Source: Pseudeuparius sepicola
Lineage: Eukaryota; Arthropoda; Insecta; Coleoptera; Anthribidae
NCBI GenBank assembly: GCA_963920635.1
Contig: OY987298.1
Coordinates: forward strand, 20,927,647-20,991,646
Direction: 5' to 3'
DNA: 64,000 bases
In this document: piece by piece, positions 10,921 to 21,793 of the stretch
Numbering within the stretch: position 1 is the first letter of the stretch
Layout of the letters: the number at the start of each line of letters is the position of its first letter
Program-made: the position numbers and the translations under genes
The notes under the pieces: model-generated
What the model was told of the DNA's origin: nothing
Databases searched by the model: none
What the model saw: the letters and a program-made list of their open reading frames with translations, nothing else

Positions 10921-11511
10921 GGTATCCACATAACGTAGGTTATCACACATTATGCGAGTCGCAGACTACTTTATTTTATTTGTTATACTTAGAATTTGTG
11001 GAAGTAAAACAGCGATTTATTGCACTACAACGTGTCTAAGCCAATTTGAATGTTTTGTGAAATTTTATGGGAATCGAAACTTTGATAGCGGAATTATTCT
11101 CTTTTGCTTGGTATATAGGCGGTCTTGACATGCAAATTTGCATTTAATTTTGCTACGTATTTTGCATTTCATGCCAATAAGTAGGCCAAATTTAAATATT
11201 GAAAGTACCTACCTACAATAATAATATAATTAATAGGTAGGTGTATCCCAGGCGATATAATTCCATATTTAATTTTATTATGACTAGCTTATTGTGTAAT
11301 ATAAAACAATGTGTTCGTACCCCAATGATTTTTACACTGCGAAAAATTTCAAAAATCTCCGAGACCTGTCGATTTTTGTTCTAAGGGGGACTCATTTTTG
11401 CGTAAACAGCATCATGATAGATTAATTCCCCAAATTAAAATCATGCAGTTGAATTTTAGGGAAGTTATGGAAAAAATAACAATATTTTTCTTGAAATCGG
11501 CATTAAAATAT
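10921..11511. other. No gene recognised
   Basis: AT-rich sequence with TACCTAC/GTAGGTA strings (about 11205-11245) and an ATGCAAATTTGCAT patch near 11130. The patch is reminiscent of subterminal repeats of the hAT element at 57153-58259, but too short to assign. No open frame of interest. Confidence 0.3.
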
Positions 11512-12094
11512 CTCAAAATCGTCATTAAAAGCACAGAAATCGTACAATAATGTAGCCCATTATTGTACGATTTTTTCAATAAGTAGGCCTAGGCGAGATG
11601 TAAACATCAAACGTCAGACGCGGAGAAATCGCCCGTCAAAAGTAACCAAATATTCAAAACCCGGCCGATAAAGGCTCATTTAACTTTTCGTACACATTGC
11701 GAAATTATTTCCTTTAGAAGCGCAATCCTTCAGTATACATATTTTAGTAAATTTGAAAATCAATAGATTTGTTGTATCGGCTGCACAAGAAGCAGCAGTT
11801 TGGTTTTCCTGTCAGAAGGTGCCGTACATCATTATGCTTGTCCTAGTTAGAGCGATCGGTAAAGTCAAGCAACGTCGCGCGTAGTCGGTTCGTGGACGGG
11901 TGGTCCCTTATTATTATTTTCTTGCCTAATAAAACATTTTTTTTTCCGATTTCAAGAAAAATATAATATGTACCTCGGCACTGAAGTTCTTTTTATGACT
12001 CATGTGGTTTATTTGCCTCGGCCAGAGGCCTCAGCAACTAAACTCCACATGAGTCATAAAAAGTTGAACTTCAGTGCCTTGGTACATAAGTGTC
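11512..12094. repeat. Tandem repeat unit, copy 1 (about 583 bp)
   Basis: Direct repeat of the block beginning at 12095, about 90% identical by eye. It contains a small perfect hairpin at 11537-11573 (15-bp arms, 7-base loop GTAGCCC). It also contains a larger imperfect palindrome at 11970-12085 with arms beginning GTACCTCGGCACTGAAGTTC. One arm of the larger palindrome recurs alone at 30221-30242, so the unit belongs to a dispersed family. There is no coding content. Confidence 0.85.
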
Positions 12095-12925
12095 ACAAAA
12101 TCATCATTAAAAGCACAGAAATCGTACAATAATGGGCTACATTATTGTACGATTTTTTCAATAAGTAGGCCTTGGCGAGATGTAAACATCAAACGTCAGA
12201 CGCGGAGAAATCGCCCGTCAAAAATGACCAAATATTCAAAACTCGGCCGATAAAGGCCCATTTAACTTTTCCTATAGAAGCGCAAGCCTTCAGTATACAT
12301 ATTTTACCAAGTTTGAATATCAATAGATTTCTTGTGGAGGCTGCTCAAGAAGCAGCAGTTTGGTTTTTCTGTACGAAGATGCCGTGTCTTGTCTTACTTG
12401 ACCTATACTCTATTCAAACTAAATGCAAGTAGCGCGTAAACATTTACACGATGGAATCACGTGAACAATTCTGAGGGCTAATACGAGGCAGGGCCGCATT
12501 AAGGACGATCTCTAGGAATTTTATATTATAAAATATTAAAAATAATATTCCCCAGTATTAAGAACTTTAAAAACAAACTTTTATGGCACACCTAGACTCC
12601 TTAAAAATGTAAACGTATCACGCTCTAGCCATGCAACAACTTGTGTTTATGTTTTACTTGCGTTTAGTTTGAATAGAGTGTAGGTAGAGCGATCGTCAAA
12701 GTCAAGCAACGCCGCGCGTCGTCGGTTTATGGACGGGTGATCCCTTATTATTATTTTCTTGCCTAATAAAACATTTTTTTCCGATTTCAAAAAAAATATA
12801 ATATGTACCTCGGCGCTGAAGTTCTTTTTATGACTCATGTGGTTTATTTGCCTCGGCCAGAGGCCTCGGCAACTAAATTCCACATGAGTCATAAAAAGTT
12901 GAACTTCAGTGCCTTGGTACATAAA
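12095..12925. repeat. Tandem repeat unit, copy 2, interrupted by a MITE
   Basis: Same unit as 11512-12094, lengthened by a 275-bp TA-flanked insertion at 12406-12680. The small hairpin at 12119-12155 has the same arms as copy 1, but its 7-base loop reads GGGCTAC, the reverse complement of the copy-1 loop. The larger palindrome is at 12805-12920. The 86- and 91-codon frames here come from repeat sequence and are not genes. Confidence 0.85.
12406..12680. mobile_element. 275-bp Tc1/mariner-type MITE with TA target duplication
   Basis: Ends are TACTCTATTCAAACTAAATG on the left and, inverted, CACTCTATTCAAACTAAACG on the right, a terminal inverted repeat of about 25 bp. TA dinucleotides flank it at 12404-12405 and 12681-12682. 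Copy 1 of the tandem unit provides the empty site: it reads TCCTAGTTAGAGC where copy 2 reads ACCTA-element-TAGGTAGAGC. Insertion into a TA is therefore directly shown. Confidence 0.88.
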
Positions 12926-13890
12926 TAACTATAATTATTTATGTGTATTTCTGTTCTCTCCACTAAACTAGTCACCATGATGACTAAAATGTTCACTAGG
13001 AAAACAAATACGGTCCCAACGAAATTCGAACTCAAAAGTCAATGTAATCTAACATGAAAAAAAAGTTGTCATTGTTTTATGAAGCTTGGATTTTTATTAT
13101 TTTTTAATTTAAAATTTAAAAAAAAAATGGTATGATAAAAATACCATCTTCAATTTTATTGAAAAGTATTGTAATTTTAGGTCAAATACACTATAACTAT
13201 AATAAATTAATAAAAAATAAATGCAACTAAGTGACGGCACGTGATATTTTTCTTTGGCTATGCGCTATATTTTATAAATAAATAGCTTCTTACGTGAAAT
13301 ATTTTTTCGCTCAGACACATAATAAACATAGATTAATAATTCAATAGAATACAGACCCTGCCAAGATAAAAAATGTTTAGTAACATTATTTGTCTGAGTT
13401 AGTAATAGAAATCTAAATCAAAACAATGCAATGATTGCACTATTGCCAAACTTCTGCATAAAATGTATCTTGTACTTACGAAATAAATGTACAACGAACG
13501 TTAAAAAACATCAATTTGGGACAATTACTTGATACCTATCTACAATCTACATATATAGTAAAAAACTTTGACAGTTATCATTTAACAATAAATTTTACTG
13601 ATTTTGTGAATTTACTGATCCTACTTGGGCTATAAAATAATATCCTTAATAAATTGCTTATTCTGGCTAACGTGGCAACGTTTCACGAGCTCTTTGTAAT
13701 CGATGCGCATTTGCTTTATTATGCTCCAACCGCTAATCCAGAGTTAGTTGAGATTTCGCTGCATTTTGTTGATGTCTTCGAGTGTTTAGTTTTGCGTTAT
13801 TTTTGTTTTTTTTTTGAGGAGATTTTGGGGTTATTGGACAAAAGACATAGTTCAGTTAGTAATTAGTGAATTAGTGTAGTTTTAAGAACG
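12926..13890. other. No gene recognised
   Basis: AT-rich sequence with a poly-A/T patch at 13060-13130. The 70-codon frame at 13654-13866 has no family signature. Confidence 0.3.
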
Positions 13891-13956
13891 ATGGGAAGAG
13901 TAAAGTGTTGGATTTGTGGCATAGAAAATGTAACCTCTGGTTATCATATGATGCAG
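13891..13956 (+). CDS. Possible first exon of a THAP-like gene
   Basis: A 22-codon open stretch starts at the ATG at 13891 with MGRVKCWICG, a C-x2-C arrangement like the start of a THAP zinc finger. It ends in ATGCAG followed by GT (13957), a possible splice donor, with a stop just beyond. No second exon was identified, so this is only a hint; it may be a transposon relic or chance. Confidence 0.2.
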
Positions 13957-15489
13957 GTTTAAGTGTCCAATTTGTTGTTTTTGTTTTGAGTAGGCATTTT
14001 TTATGTTGGCTGATTACAATGCAGCCTTTAGGTTAGTCTATGTTTATTATTTGTCATATTTTTTCAAGGGATTCGCCATTTCGTAATATATACAATATAC
14101 ATACAGGTAGGTACATGTGTAAGTACCACAGACTATACGGGGTGTTCCCAGTTCGGGTTGCTCTGCATCGAATAGACAAGAATTTTCAATTTTTGCAACT
14201 CGTTTAGAATGAATTCTAAAAGAATCGCGCGTGGCTCCTTCTATTTGTGAAAAATCGTTTCTTGGATAAATAACTTCCAATTATGTTTTTAATCGAACTT
14301 TTATGAACATGGGATGAAGCGGGGACGCATTTAAAAAATACTTTCGGTCTGAGGAGCAAAGGGGGCCTGTGGAATTTGAATCTCATATAAACAAGGAGAG
14401 CACGTGTGGCTAGCATATGATGGCAGACATCGGGGCGGACCCTGGGCATGCAACGTTGCCACGCACTCAGATGCAACGCCGGTTACACTGTATATTTTTA
14501 AGAGCGCTATAAAATAAACCCCTCATCTGGCATCGCAGCAAATATAGGAGTTCGTCAATATCCAATAGACTTTCAGAGAGGAAGGGGGGGCTGCATTCTA
14601 CGCATTCCTGCCAAGTATCACCTTATTGCGGCTCAGATTTACATATTTGTGACATATTTAAAAAATTCACGGGAAAATTTGTTGTTAAAAGATTGAAACG
14701 AATTATTTGGGAGAAGGTAATTTGCTTCTAAATGCCCTCTATTTGAAAGCCTATCTTTCATTTGGGACACTATAACATACCTAGCATATTATCCCTTTAG
14801 CACTAACGGTTTTTCTGCCAACGTCACCTAATCGTCTAAGTTTGTTTCAATTTTCCACTGTTGGTCGACTGCATCAGTTTCGGAGACGGACACTTAATAT
14901 ATATGACAATATACATTTTGCATTCGAATATTTCCAATTTGCTTGGACTGAAATTGATTGTAGGTAAAGGATGTTAGCACTGCCAACGTGAGGAAAAATC
15001 TTATGAAAAAGGTCAACCAAAATATAAAATTTGAGTCTTTTAGTGTTCTTATTAATCCATTTGCTTCCCTGGCAGTACTCATATTTTTAGTTTTTCAGAA
15101 GTTTCCCGAAAACATAGTCGGAGGTTTTCACTATTGTCATAAATAGTGTTCACTATCCGCGAATTGAATTTCCATGGTTAAAATTTGTATTCTAATCGAA
15201 AGTTGACAAGCAGTTTTTTATATTTTCCACCGAATCTCCAGTATGTCCGTCTATGGAATCGTCATCACGACTGGAACGACCCATGATAAATATATAAAAA
15301 TCTATAGAAAATTCACGCACGGCCCACGGGACTGCCACAGCACGACTATGGCGATACCCGTCCTACAAAAAGCCGGGAAGAGTATAACGCCAACACCTGC
15401 CGCGGGTGTTGTTCTAAGAACGAAAACGATTATATAAGATTCGGGCGTTTCACGAGAACACCCGATCAGTATCACATTTAGGAGATACT
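13957..15489. other. No gene recognised; one repeat-like end near 14138
   Basis: ACGGGGTGTTCCCAGTTCGG at about 14138 resembles the ends of insect inverted-repeat elements, but I could not find its partner. The remaining frames are short and lack motifs. GC content rises around 15310-15420 without a recognisable feature. Confidence 0.3.
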
Positions 15490-15722
15490 TATACCGTACT
15501 TTCATCGTTTTAGTATACATAGGGCGGAGCCGCCGTGTATTCGGCTAGGTTCGTCAGTCGTTGGCGGGGGGCGGGGCGTGTTTTTTGCTCGCAAAACTCG
15601 ACTGATAAGCGGTGCGGGACTACTGTGTACTCCCCGCGCCAACGACTGACAAACCTAGCTGGACTCAAGCCGACGCGCGGCCTATTCCCCTATGTCTACC
15701 AAAACGGTGAGAGGACGGTATA
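15490..15722. repeat. Foldback element TATACCGT...CGGTATA, copy 1
   Basis: The left arm (TATACCGTACTTTCATCG, then TCGGCTAGGTTCGTCAGTCG) is repeated in inverted form on the right (CAACGACTGACAAACCTAGC, then AAAACGGTGAGAGGACGGTA). The GC-rich centre is around 15565-15640. A second copy is at 31112-31348. No coding capacity. Confidence 0.75.
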
Positions 15723-15775
15723 GTTAGGTCTATGTAGGTATATAATGAGCGTCAAACAATTACGGACCATTCCCA

Positions 15776-16126
15776 CTACACAAAACAATCGATATAGTGA
15801 CAATAATGTTGGCGTGCAGATATTTGGTAATTTATGAATGAATTGCTTCGTCTATATTGTTTTTTTATAAATATGTCTATGGAATCTAGAGTTGATCTGA
15901 TTGCTGCGTCATCTCTCAGAGAGTACCAGTCACTGCAATCGAATTTGCGCGTTAACAGTTGACCAAGTTTCGGTGGCGTAGAGTTGGTTTTTATTGGCAA
16001 AAATATTAAAATTCCGTCATTTAAGAATAACTTAAGTAACCAAGATGTTCTTTTATAGTCTGTATACAAACCGAAGAACATTACATTATCGATTGTAAAC
16101 TCGATAAAGAGGTGCTGCAAGTGCAT
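15776..16126 (-). other. 116-codon frame conserved in both repeat copies; no known family
   Basis: An open frame starting MHLQHLFIEFTIDNVMFFGL and ending HYIDCFV. It is open in both copies of the 1.79-kb repeat with one substitution seen (Ser here, Ile at 31402-31752). I recognise no domain. Because the two copies are almost identical, shared openness is weak evidence for coding. It may be a remnant of a transposon protein or chance. Confidence 0.25.
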
Positions 16127-16763
16127 TAAAACTCGTTTAATTTCACCGATCTAGTATGGAATAGAGTGTCCCACTTGAAAAGCTATGCGCCTCTACCTCC
16201 ATCTCCACATTATTTAAAAATCCAGCTGCGTCGCATTCTTCATCTCCAAATCCTTCCTGAGCCGGAAAATAGAAAACCGGGAAAATGTAATTAGTGCGGC
16301 ATGCACAACACAACAAAGCTTAGGGCCGGCGGTACGAGGATTTTAATTCGGTTTTAGCTATCGAAAAGACTGATTAAAACTTTATGTGGGCTTTTTGTTG
16401 TGCGGACCCTCCGGTTTGTTATTGTTGCCGCAGTGGAGGAGTTTTGTTCGGCCTCTCCACCCAGTCGGGGTTGCGGGAGAATTTCGAAAATACACATTAG
16501 ATTTTCCTCGACACACTTCGACACAAATTCGTTGATTTACTTTTCTCTTTATATTGCTAGTTACAATCTGGACCAACATTAAATTAAAGACCCGAGCATG
16601 ACGTCGTAATTTCATTGTTGTTTTTTATCTAGAATGGCGCTTGTACACGGAAAAATAGGTACTTGTTATACGTTATAAGTACAGTGCTAAAGTTTTACAC
16701 TTAAAAACCTTTAAAAAAATAGCAGTGTCGAACGCTTGAAATAGTGGTACGCAAAGGTCTTTA

Positions 16764-17579
16764 TAGACCGGGAGATAGTGACAGATTTTTGGACGTGATT
16801 TTACTCAGTATGCCTTGCAAAGGGCATTATGTGGCACATATTCTCACAATAATAAGGTACGAATCAGAAAGTCATCCTATGGGTTCTTCATGTGAAAAAC
16901 TGAGTTTTCAATTATTCGAAAAATATGCGTTTTGATATGATTTTATGCAGGCTGCCATGTGTTTTATAATGAAGTTCAAAATAGAAAATTCCTCGAAAAA
17001 CCATAGGCATACCGTTAGGGTGGGTCCAAAGGGCTATTATTGCCATGTGATCTTGTATTTTAATAATTAATTTTTCCACGTTTCTGAACAGGCTGCCAAT
17101 GAGAAGTATGCATGTTCTTGTTATGAAAATTCTGAAAAAAGGATGGCATACCTTTCGCGCATGTCCAAGTACTGTTTAAATTGTCCTTTTTCTCCTTTGT
17201 CCTTTTTTCAGCATTTTCAAAACAAGAACTTGCATACTTCTCATTGGCAGCCTGTTCAGAAACGTGGAAAAATTAATTAATTAAATACAAGATCACGTGG
17301 CAATAATAGCCCTTTGGACCCACCCTAACGGTATGCCTATGGTTTTTCGAGGAATTTTCTATTTTGAACTTCATTATAAAACACATGGCAGCCTGCATAA
17401 AATCACATCAAAACGCATATTTTTCGAATAATTGAAAAGTTAGTTTTTCACATGCAGAACCCATAGGATGACTCTCTGATTCATACCTTATTATTGTGAG
17501 AATATGTGCCACATAATGTCCTTTGCAAGGCATACTGAGTAAAATCACGTCCAAAAATCTGTCACTATCTCCCGGTCTA
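16764..17579. mobile_element. Palindromic MITE, ends TAGACCGGG, TTA duplication
   Basis: The two halves (16764-17170 and about 17190-17579) are long inverted copies, with ends TAGACCGGGAGATAGTGACA and its reverse complement. TTA flanks both ends (16761-16763 and 17580-17582), compatible with PIF/Harbinger-type insertion. A 3-bp match can arise by chance, so the superfamily is an inference. In the second copy of the repeat only the left half and about 60 bases of the right half remain. Confidence 0.7.
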
Positions 17580-17582
17580 TTA

Positions 17583-19845
17583 ATAGGCGAGGTCGGTCAT
17601 TTGCACCCAGATGCGAGCGGATTTAAGTCAGCTGATTTCAGATGCGACAGGGCTATTTATAGGTAATCAATAAATGATCTATATCCATCAATTCATCTTT
17701 TTTTTAAAATTTTTCGCAATATATTGTAATATTCAGAGAAAAGAGTTTGTCTTCGTCCCTTATTCTTTTGTGATTTGTGGTATTTACTTTCTCTCTGTTG
17801 CCATGCATTATCAACATGAGTTGTTGATATTGTTATTTTGAGTTAGTTGTGGAATCTTAAAATATTCCTTAAAATCTATGTGGGCATTGATAATTCTATT
17901 ATTTCTTCCTTGCAGAAATCAAAGCTAGCAACTTGCAACACCTCTTCGTCTTCGTTCATAGATAAGAGATATAGGTATATGTCTTCATCTGAAGAAATAG
18001 GTACTTCGAAGTAAAAATTAACAGCAGCGCCCCTAAAAAAATCTAGGTTAGATGCAAATAATAAAAACCATTTGTTATTGACGTTATTGCGCAGGTGTAG
18101 AACTGTAAATTCTGAACAGCTTCTCGCGAAAAGCTATGGGACCAGTTTGGACAGTTCATAGTCGTTCAGGATTTCAGAAACTGACAAAACGGAAACCAGA
18201 AAATTTTACGCTGCTGACTGATGGTCCTTGAGAAAGGAAACATTTTGCGACAAAATATCTAGGATAAGGTGTACATTTTCAACTTTAATTACTTATCTTA
18301 ACTGATTTATTAATTTTAAAATTCAATTTAATAGGAAAAGCATATAAGATAGGTATATTTTATATAATTTTTAATGTTTAGGCATCTAACAAAAAGAATT
18401 ACAAATAAGTACCTTATTAAAGGGACCAGAACTTCAATTCCGTCTTTGACTACGAAGAGCTAGGTTCATTAGCACATTATTTTGCCAGTTTTTCCCTTGA
18501 TAGAATTTCTATAATGACTTGGCAAATAAAAAACTGTAGTAATTGCATACTTTTTAAATTTGGGCTGCCCAAAATTCTCTATGAAATCACTCTCAATAAA
18601 ATGCTGTACAAAATTTTCCCTTTTTATTGCTGCAATCCACATGTCTCTAATATCACCTCATCTCTTGGAAAACTGCAAAGGTATTATCAAAGATTTTTAA
18701 GACATACGAATGAAAAGAAACACTACTTATCTTATTCTTTCCGCCCCGTTTGGTACATCCAAATACACAACAGGAGTTGACCATCTTTTTTGTAATTTAC
18801 AATTACAACAGAGTGAATACAGCCACATAGCTAAATTAAATTTTCTCTCCGATCTAGAAATAATATTAAACCAAATATCAACTAAGAAAACTCAACGCCG
18901 TTTTATAGGAAACTGCCACCACGACACGAACTCAAATCAAATATAAATAATACAATAATTACTCTATATTGGGACTTGGGACAGAAGGAGAATGACGTTT
19001 GACAACGGAACTCGTTTGAAGCACAGGGCACAAAAATAGAAAGTTAGGACAAACACCTCTTTTGTGTTATGTGGTTTTTGCCGGAATCAGCTGATTTATT
19101 TACTATTTCACTTACTCAAGTTTGGCTGCCAGTTTCTCTCTTTGCCCTCCTTCCATCTACTTGTCAATTCAATGGCTAGGAGAGAGGTTTCCGAAAAATC
19201 GAAAATTTCAGTCCTGCGCCAATGCGCGGAAACTATAAAACTTATCTAAAATCTGATTAGTCCACCAAATTCCTCTCAAAAAAGTAGTACAGTGACGTGA
19301 AAACCGCAACCCTCTAGCTTTAATAATAACCGAGATTTTTGAGAAAAACACCCAAAAACACCCAAAATGGGAAACCCTGTATAAATCCTCGCTGGCCTCA
19401 ACTTTGCCGGTAAAAGTTCTGTTAAAGAACAAAACACAGACCGAACCAAGGTCTTGCGTTTTAAACATCCATTATGTATGCGGACATTACACTAAAACAG
19501 AATAATACTCCAGGAATGTTCGACGCTGGCCTTGCTAATCCAGCCTAGCCACAATTAGTTCGCCGCGCTGCCAGCATTGGAAACATTTGCATTTCGGGGA
19601 GTGAAGTGGAAGAGTGACCGACGGCGACCTGTGGCTTGACCGACGTCAACGAGATGCACACGATACATTAAACGAGAGTATCTATTTGGACGATATATAT
19701 ACGGTATCACAACTTTACTCTACTGTAAAGTGATTCTAAACAGGTCATTATACAGGATGTCCCTGAGTCAGTAATCCAAACGTACACAGTAAAAACAAGA
19801 CCGGAATATTACACTAAAATCATTGTTTTTACTAATTGTTATATA
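17583..19845. other. No gene recognised; unassigned repeat-like sequence
   Basis: No coding region with recognisable motifs. Around 19208-19468 the minus strand holds an 86-codon frame that includes a CCCTGTAT-type repeat end, so I regard it as repeat. TATACAGGATGTCCCTGAGT near 19750 is another such end, about 95 bp before the 5' LTR of element A. Confidence 0.35.
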
Positions 19846-20257
19846 TGTTATATCCGACCTCAAGCATCACCTTGATCATAACCTTGTTTTTACCCTTAAT
19901 TCTGTTTACTGTTGGATATTATGTTCTCATTCTCTATTGTTCAAGATGCTTACTACAAAGATATCATTTTCCATTGTATATTGTTCTAGAATGATTACTA
20001 GAACATATCATATTCCTTTTGAGTATTGTTAAAACTTGCTTACTGCAAGAATTGCAGAATTTGATCTTCCCTTTGTCTTTATATTCTTTTCCCATGAGAA
20101 CCACAACACCTCAGCATAACAGATCTGTATAAATAGGACCTAGTAAAGTAAGAGTGTTAATTCTAGTCTTGTCTGTAGTCTAAGCCGAAACTCTGTAACT
20201 CGCGTTACTCAAATAAAAGTTTTTTAAAAAGTCTTCGTCTTCACGTCGCCCGTAACA
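19846..20257 (+). repeat. 5' LTR of element A
   Basis: 412 bp, beginning TG and ending CA. It holds a TATA box, TATAAATA, at 20128-20135 and a polyadenylation signal AATAAA at 20212-20217, in the usual order for U3-R-U5. The 3' partner is at 28110-28521 and differs at one position by eye. Confidence 0.95.
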
Positions 20258-20260
20258 ATT

Positions 20261-20278
20261 TGGTGTCAGAAGTGGGAT
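20261..20278 (+). promoter_or_regulatory. Primer binding site, complementary to tRNA-Leu
   Basis: TGGTGTCAGAAGTGGGAT starts three bases after the LTR. It is the reverse complement of the 3' end of an insect-type tRNA-Leu (…CCCACTTCTGACACCA). It primes minus-strand DNA synthesis. Confidence 0.85.
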
Positions 20279-20285
20279 CCTCGAT

Positions 20286-20428
20286 AAAAGGGTCTTCAAC
20301 GAGGGAGATCCGGAGGCACTTAGAAGGACAGTCTCCTCGGGGGTCACCACACCACTACGATTGGAGCCAGCTAAAAAGGGTCTTCGACAGGAAGATCCGG
20401 AGGCACTAAGAAGGACAGTCTCCTGAGG
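20286..20428 (+). repeat. Duplicated ~55-bp motif in the 5' untranslated leader
   Basis: AAAGGGTCTTC, a short spacer, GATCCGGAGGCACT and AAGGACAGTCTCCT occur at about 20286-20340 and again at about 20373-20428. Each copy can pair GGAG with CTCC to form a stem. The position between primer site and gag suggests a structured leader, for example for packaging; that is inference. Confidence 0.6.
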
Positions 20429-20596
20429 CCAGCATCCAGCAACAACAGCAGCATCAACGACATCCAGCGAGCATGAAGTTACTTCTATTGTAAGTGAAAA
20501 ACTTGAAGTGAATTTTATTTGTGATTTTTTTTGAACTTTCTACGTTGCTATTATTGAACTTTCTACGTTATAACGATATTACCTTTTCATTTCAAC

Positions 20597-21793
20597 ATGC
20601 CGAATAACGAAGCTATAAACTCTAATGTAAACAATGAAGCAAACGCTTCAAATAACGACGAAGTACCATTTAAATTAAGCGAAATATTTTCTATCATCCC
20701 TGAATACGATGGGGATCAAATCAATTTAAATACTTTTATCATTGCATGTGATAGGGCCATGCAAATGACTGTTGGCGACCAAGCCATTTTACTTGTTATA
20801 AAAATTAAAAATCAATTAAAGGGACGTGCAGCCCAACTCATTAATTCAAGAGATTTGAGTACCTGGCGCGAAATCAAACAATTACTTAACGTTCATTTCG
20901 GAGATCCTCGCGATCTAACTTCATTAATTCAAGATTTACAAAGAATGTGTCAATCCCAAAATGAAAATGCTTTGACTTTTGTAGGCAGAGTTCAAACTCA
21001 CTGCTCGAAAATGTATGCCGCAATAGGAAAACAAAGCCTTCTCACTAGGGAACAAAAAGAATCGCAAGCTACATTAATCGATAGCATGTGCCTAAATACA
21101 GTTTTGACAGGTTTAGAACCAAGAATAGGGCAACTAATTCGTGCTAGCAATCCACCCAACATGATGGATGCTATAGCTTTAATTAAGAGAGAATTGCAAC
21201 TTTCTTATTTTGAAAATCAAAAATGTCAGAGGCAAAATCGTGTACCAGTCTTCAATAATAATATCAAAAGAACCAGTAATAATTTTCCAAAATTTTGTAA
21301 TTATTGCAAAAGAAATGGACATACTATCAATGAATGTCGAACTAAAAATCAAAATAATTATTACAGAAATGGTCCAAATCCTTCTAGCTACTATAACAAT
21401 TTCCAAAACAACTCCCAAAGAAATAATTTCTCCCAAAATAGGTTCCATCAAAGACCATCTTTTCCTCAGCAAAATAATTTTCAAACTCCTTCTTTCCAAC
21501 CTAGGAATCACCCTCAAAACTTCCAATCAAGAAATCAACCTCCTAGAAATTTTTCTAATAATATTCCTAGAAACAATTTCCCAAGAACTTTTAATAATAA
21601 TTCAGGTTTCCAGCCTTCTAATCAAAATTTTACTCCTAGATTCCCAAATTCAAATCCAATTAACCAAAATAGAACTCCCCAACAACATTATCTGGGCCAA
21701 AGCGAAAATTTTCAATTAACAGCCTCGGACCAGAATCCTATTCCCAACTTCAAAAATCTTGGTATGACCAATACGGACCAAACGTTTGCATAA
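20597..21793 (+). CDS. gag: Gag polyprotein, element A
   Basis: This 398-residue structural protein forms the particle shell and binds the RNA genome. The N-terminal ~200 residues fit a retrotransposon Gag capsid domain (IPEYDGDQINLNTF, then LKGRAAQLI, WREIKQLL and FGDPRDLTSL). A CCHC zinc knuckle, CNYCKRNGHTINEC, follows at about residues 234-247. The tail is rich in Asn, Gln, Pro and Phe. The ATG at 20597 is the first in a clean context after the leader. Pol is in the -1 frame and overlaps from 21673. A slippery heptamer at 21706-21712 lies inside the overlap. Antisense and out-of-frame open stretches here are by-products of the biased composition. Confidence 0.92.
   Translation: MPNNEAINSNVNNEANASNNDEVPFKLSEIFSIIPEYDGDQINLNTFIIACDRAMQMTVGDQAILLVIKIKNQLKGRAAQLINSRDLSTWREIKQLLNVHFGDPRDLTSLIQDLQRMCQSQNENALTFVGRVQTHCSKMYAAIGKQSLLTREQKESQATLIDSMCLNTVLTGLEPRIGQLIRASNPPNMMDAIALIKRELQLSYFENQKCQRQNRVPVFNNNIKRTSNNFPKFCNYCKRNGHTINECRTKNQNNYYRNGPNPSSYYNNFQNNSQRNNFSQNRFHQRPSFPQQNNFQTPSFQPRNHPQNFQSRNQPPRNFSNNIPRNNFPRTFNNNSGFQPSNQNFTPRFPNSNPINQNRTPQQHYLGQSENFQLTASDQNPIPNFKNLGMTNTDQTFA

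Larger units (their letters stand above)
15490..17273. repeat. 1.79-kb dispersed repeat, copy 1
   Basis: Nearly identical over its whole length to 31112-32900. It starts at TATACCGTAC in both copies and the match stops after GGAAAAAT. In order it contains a 233-bp foldback (15490-15722), a block with a 116-codon minus-strand frame (15776-16126) that is also open in copy 2, and a segment around 16240-16440 with diverged relatives at 34786-34990 and 35255-35370. The left arm of a palindromic element (16764 onward) completes it. Confidence 0.88.

Noticed and set aside
9088..10930. 8-bp target duplication around the THAP transposon
   Set aside because: Flanks share only GGTAT and at an offset that does not abut both ends equally; not a clean duplication.
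19208..19468. 86-codon minus-strand frame as a gene
   Set aside because: Contains a CCCTGTAT repeat-type end and no domain signature; more likely non-coding repeat.
20261..20278. tRNA-Leu gene fragment
   Set aside because: Only the complement of the tRNA 3' end is present, directly after an LTR; it is a primer binding site.
21179..21719. Open frames of 115 and 169 codons overlapping gag of element A
   Set aside because: Antisense and shifted frames of the Asn/Gln-rich gag tail; composition-driven artefacts.
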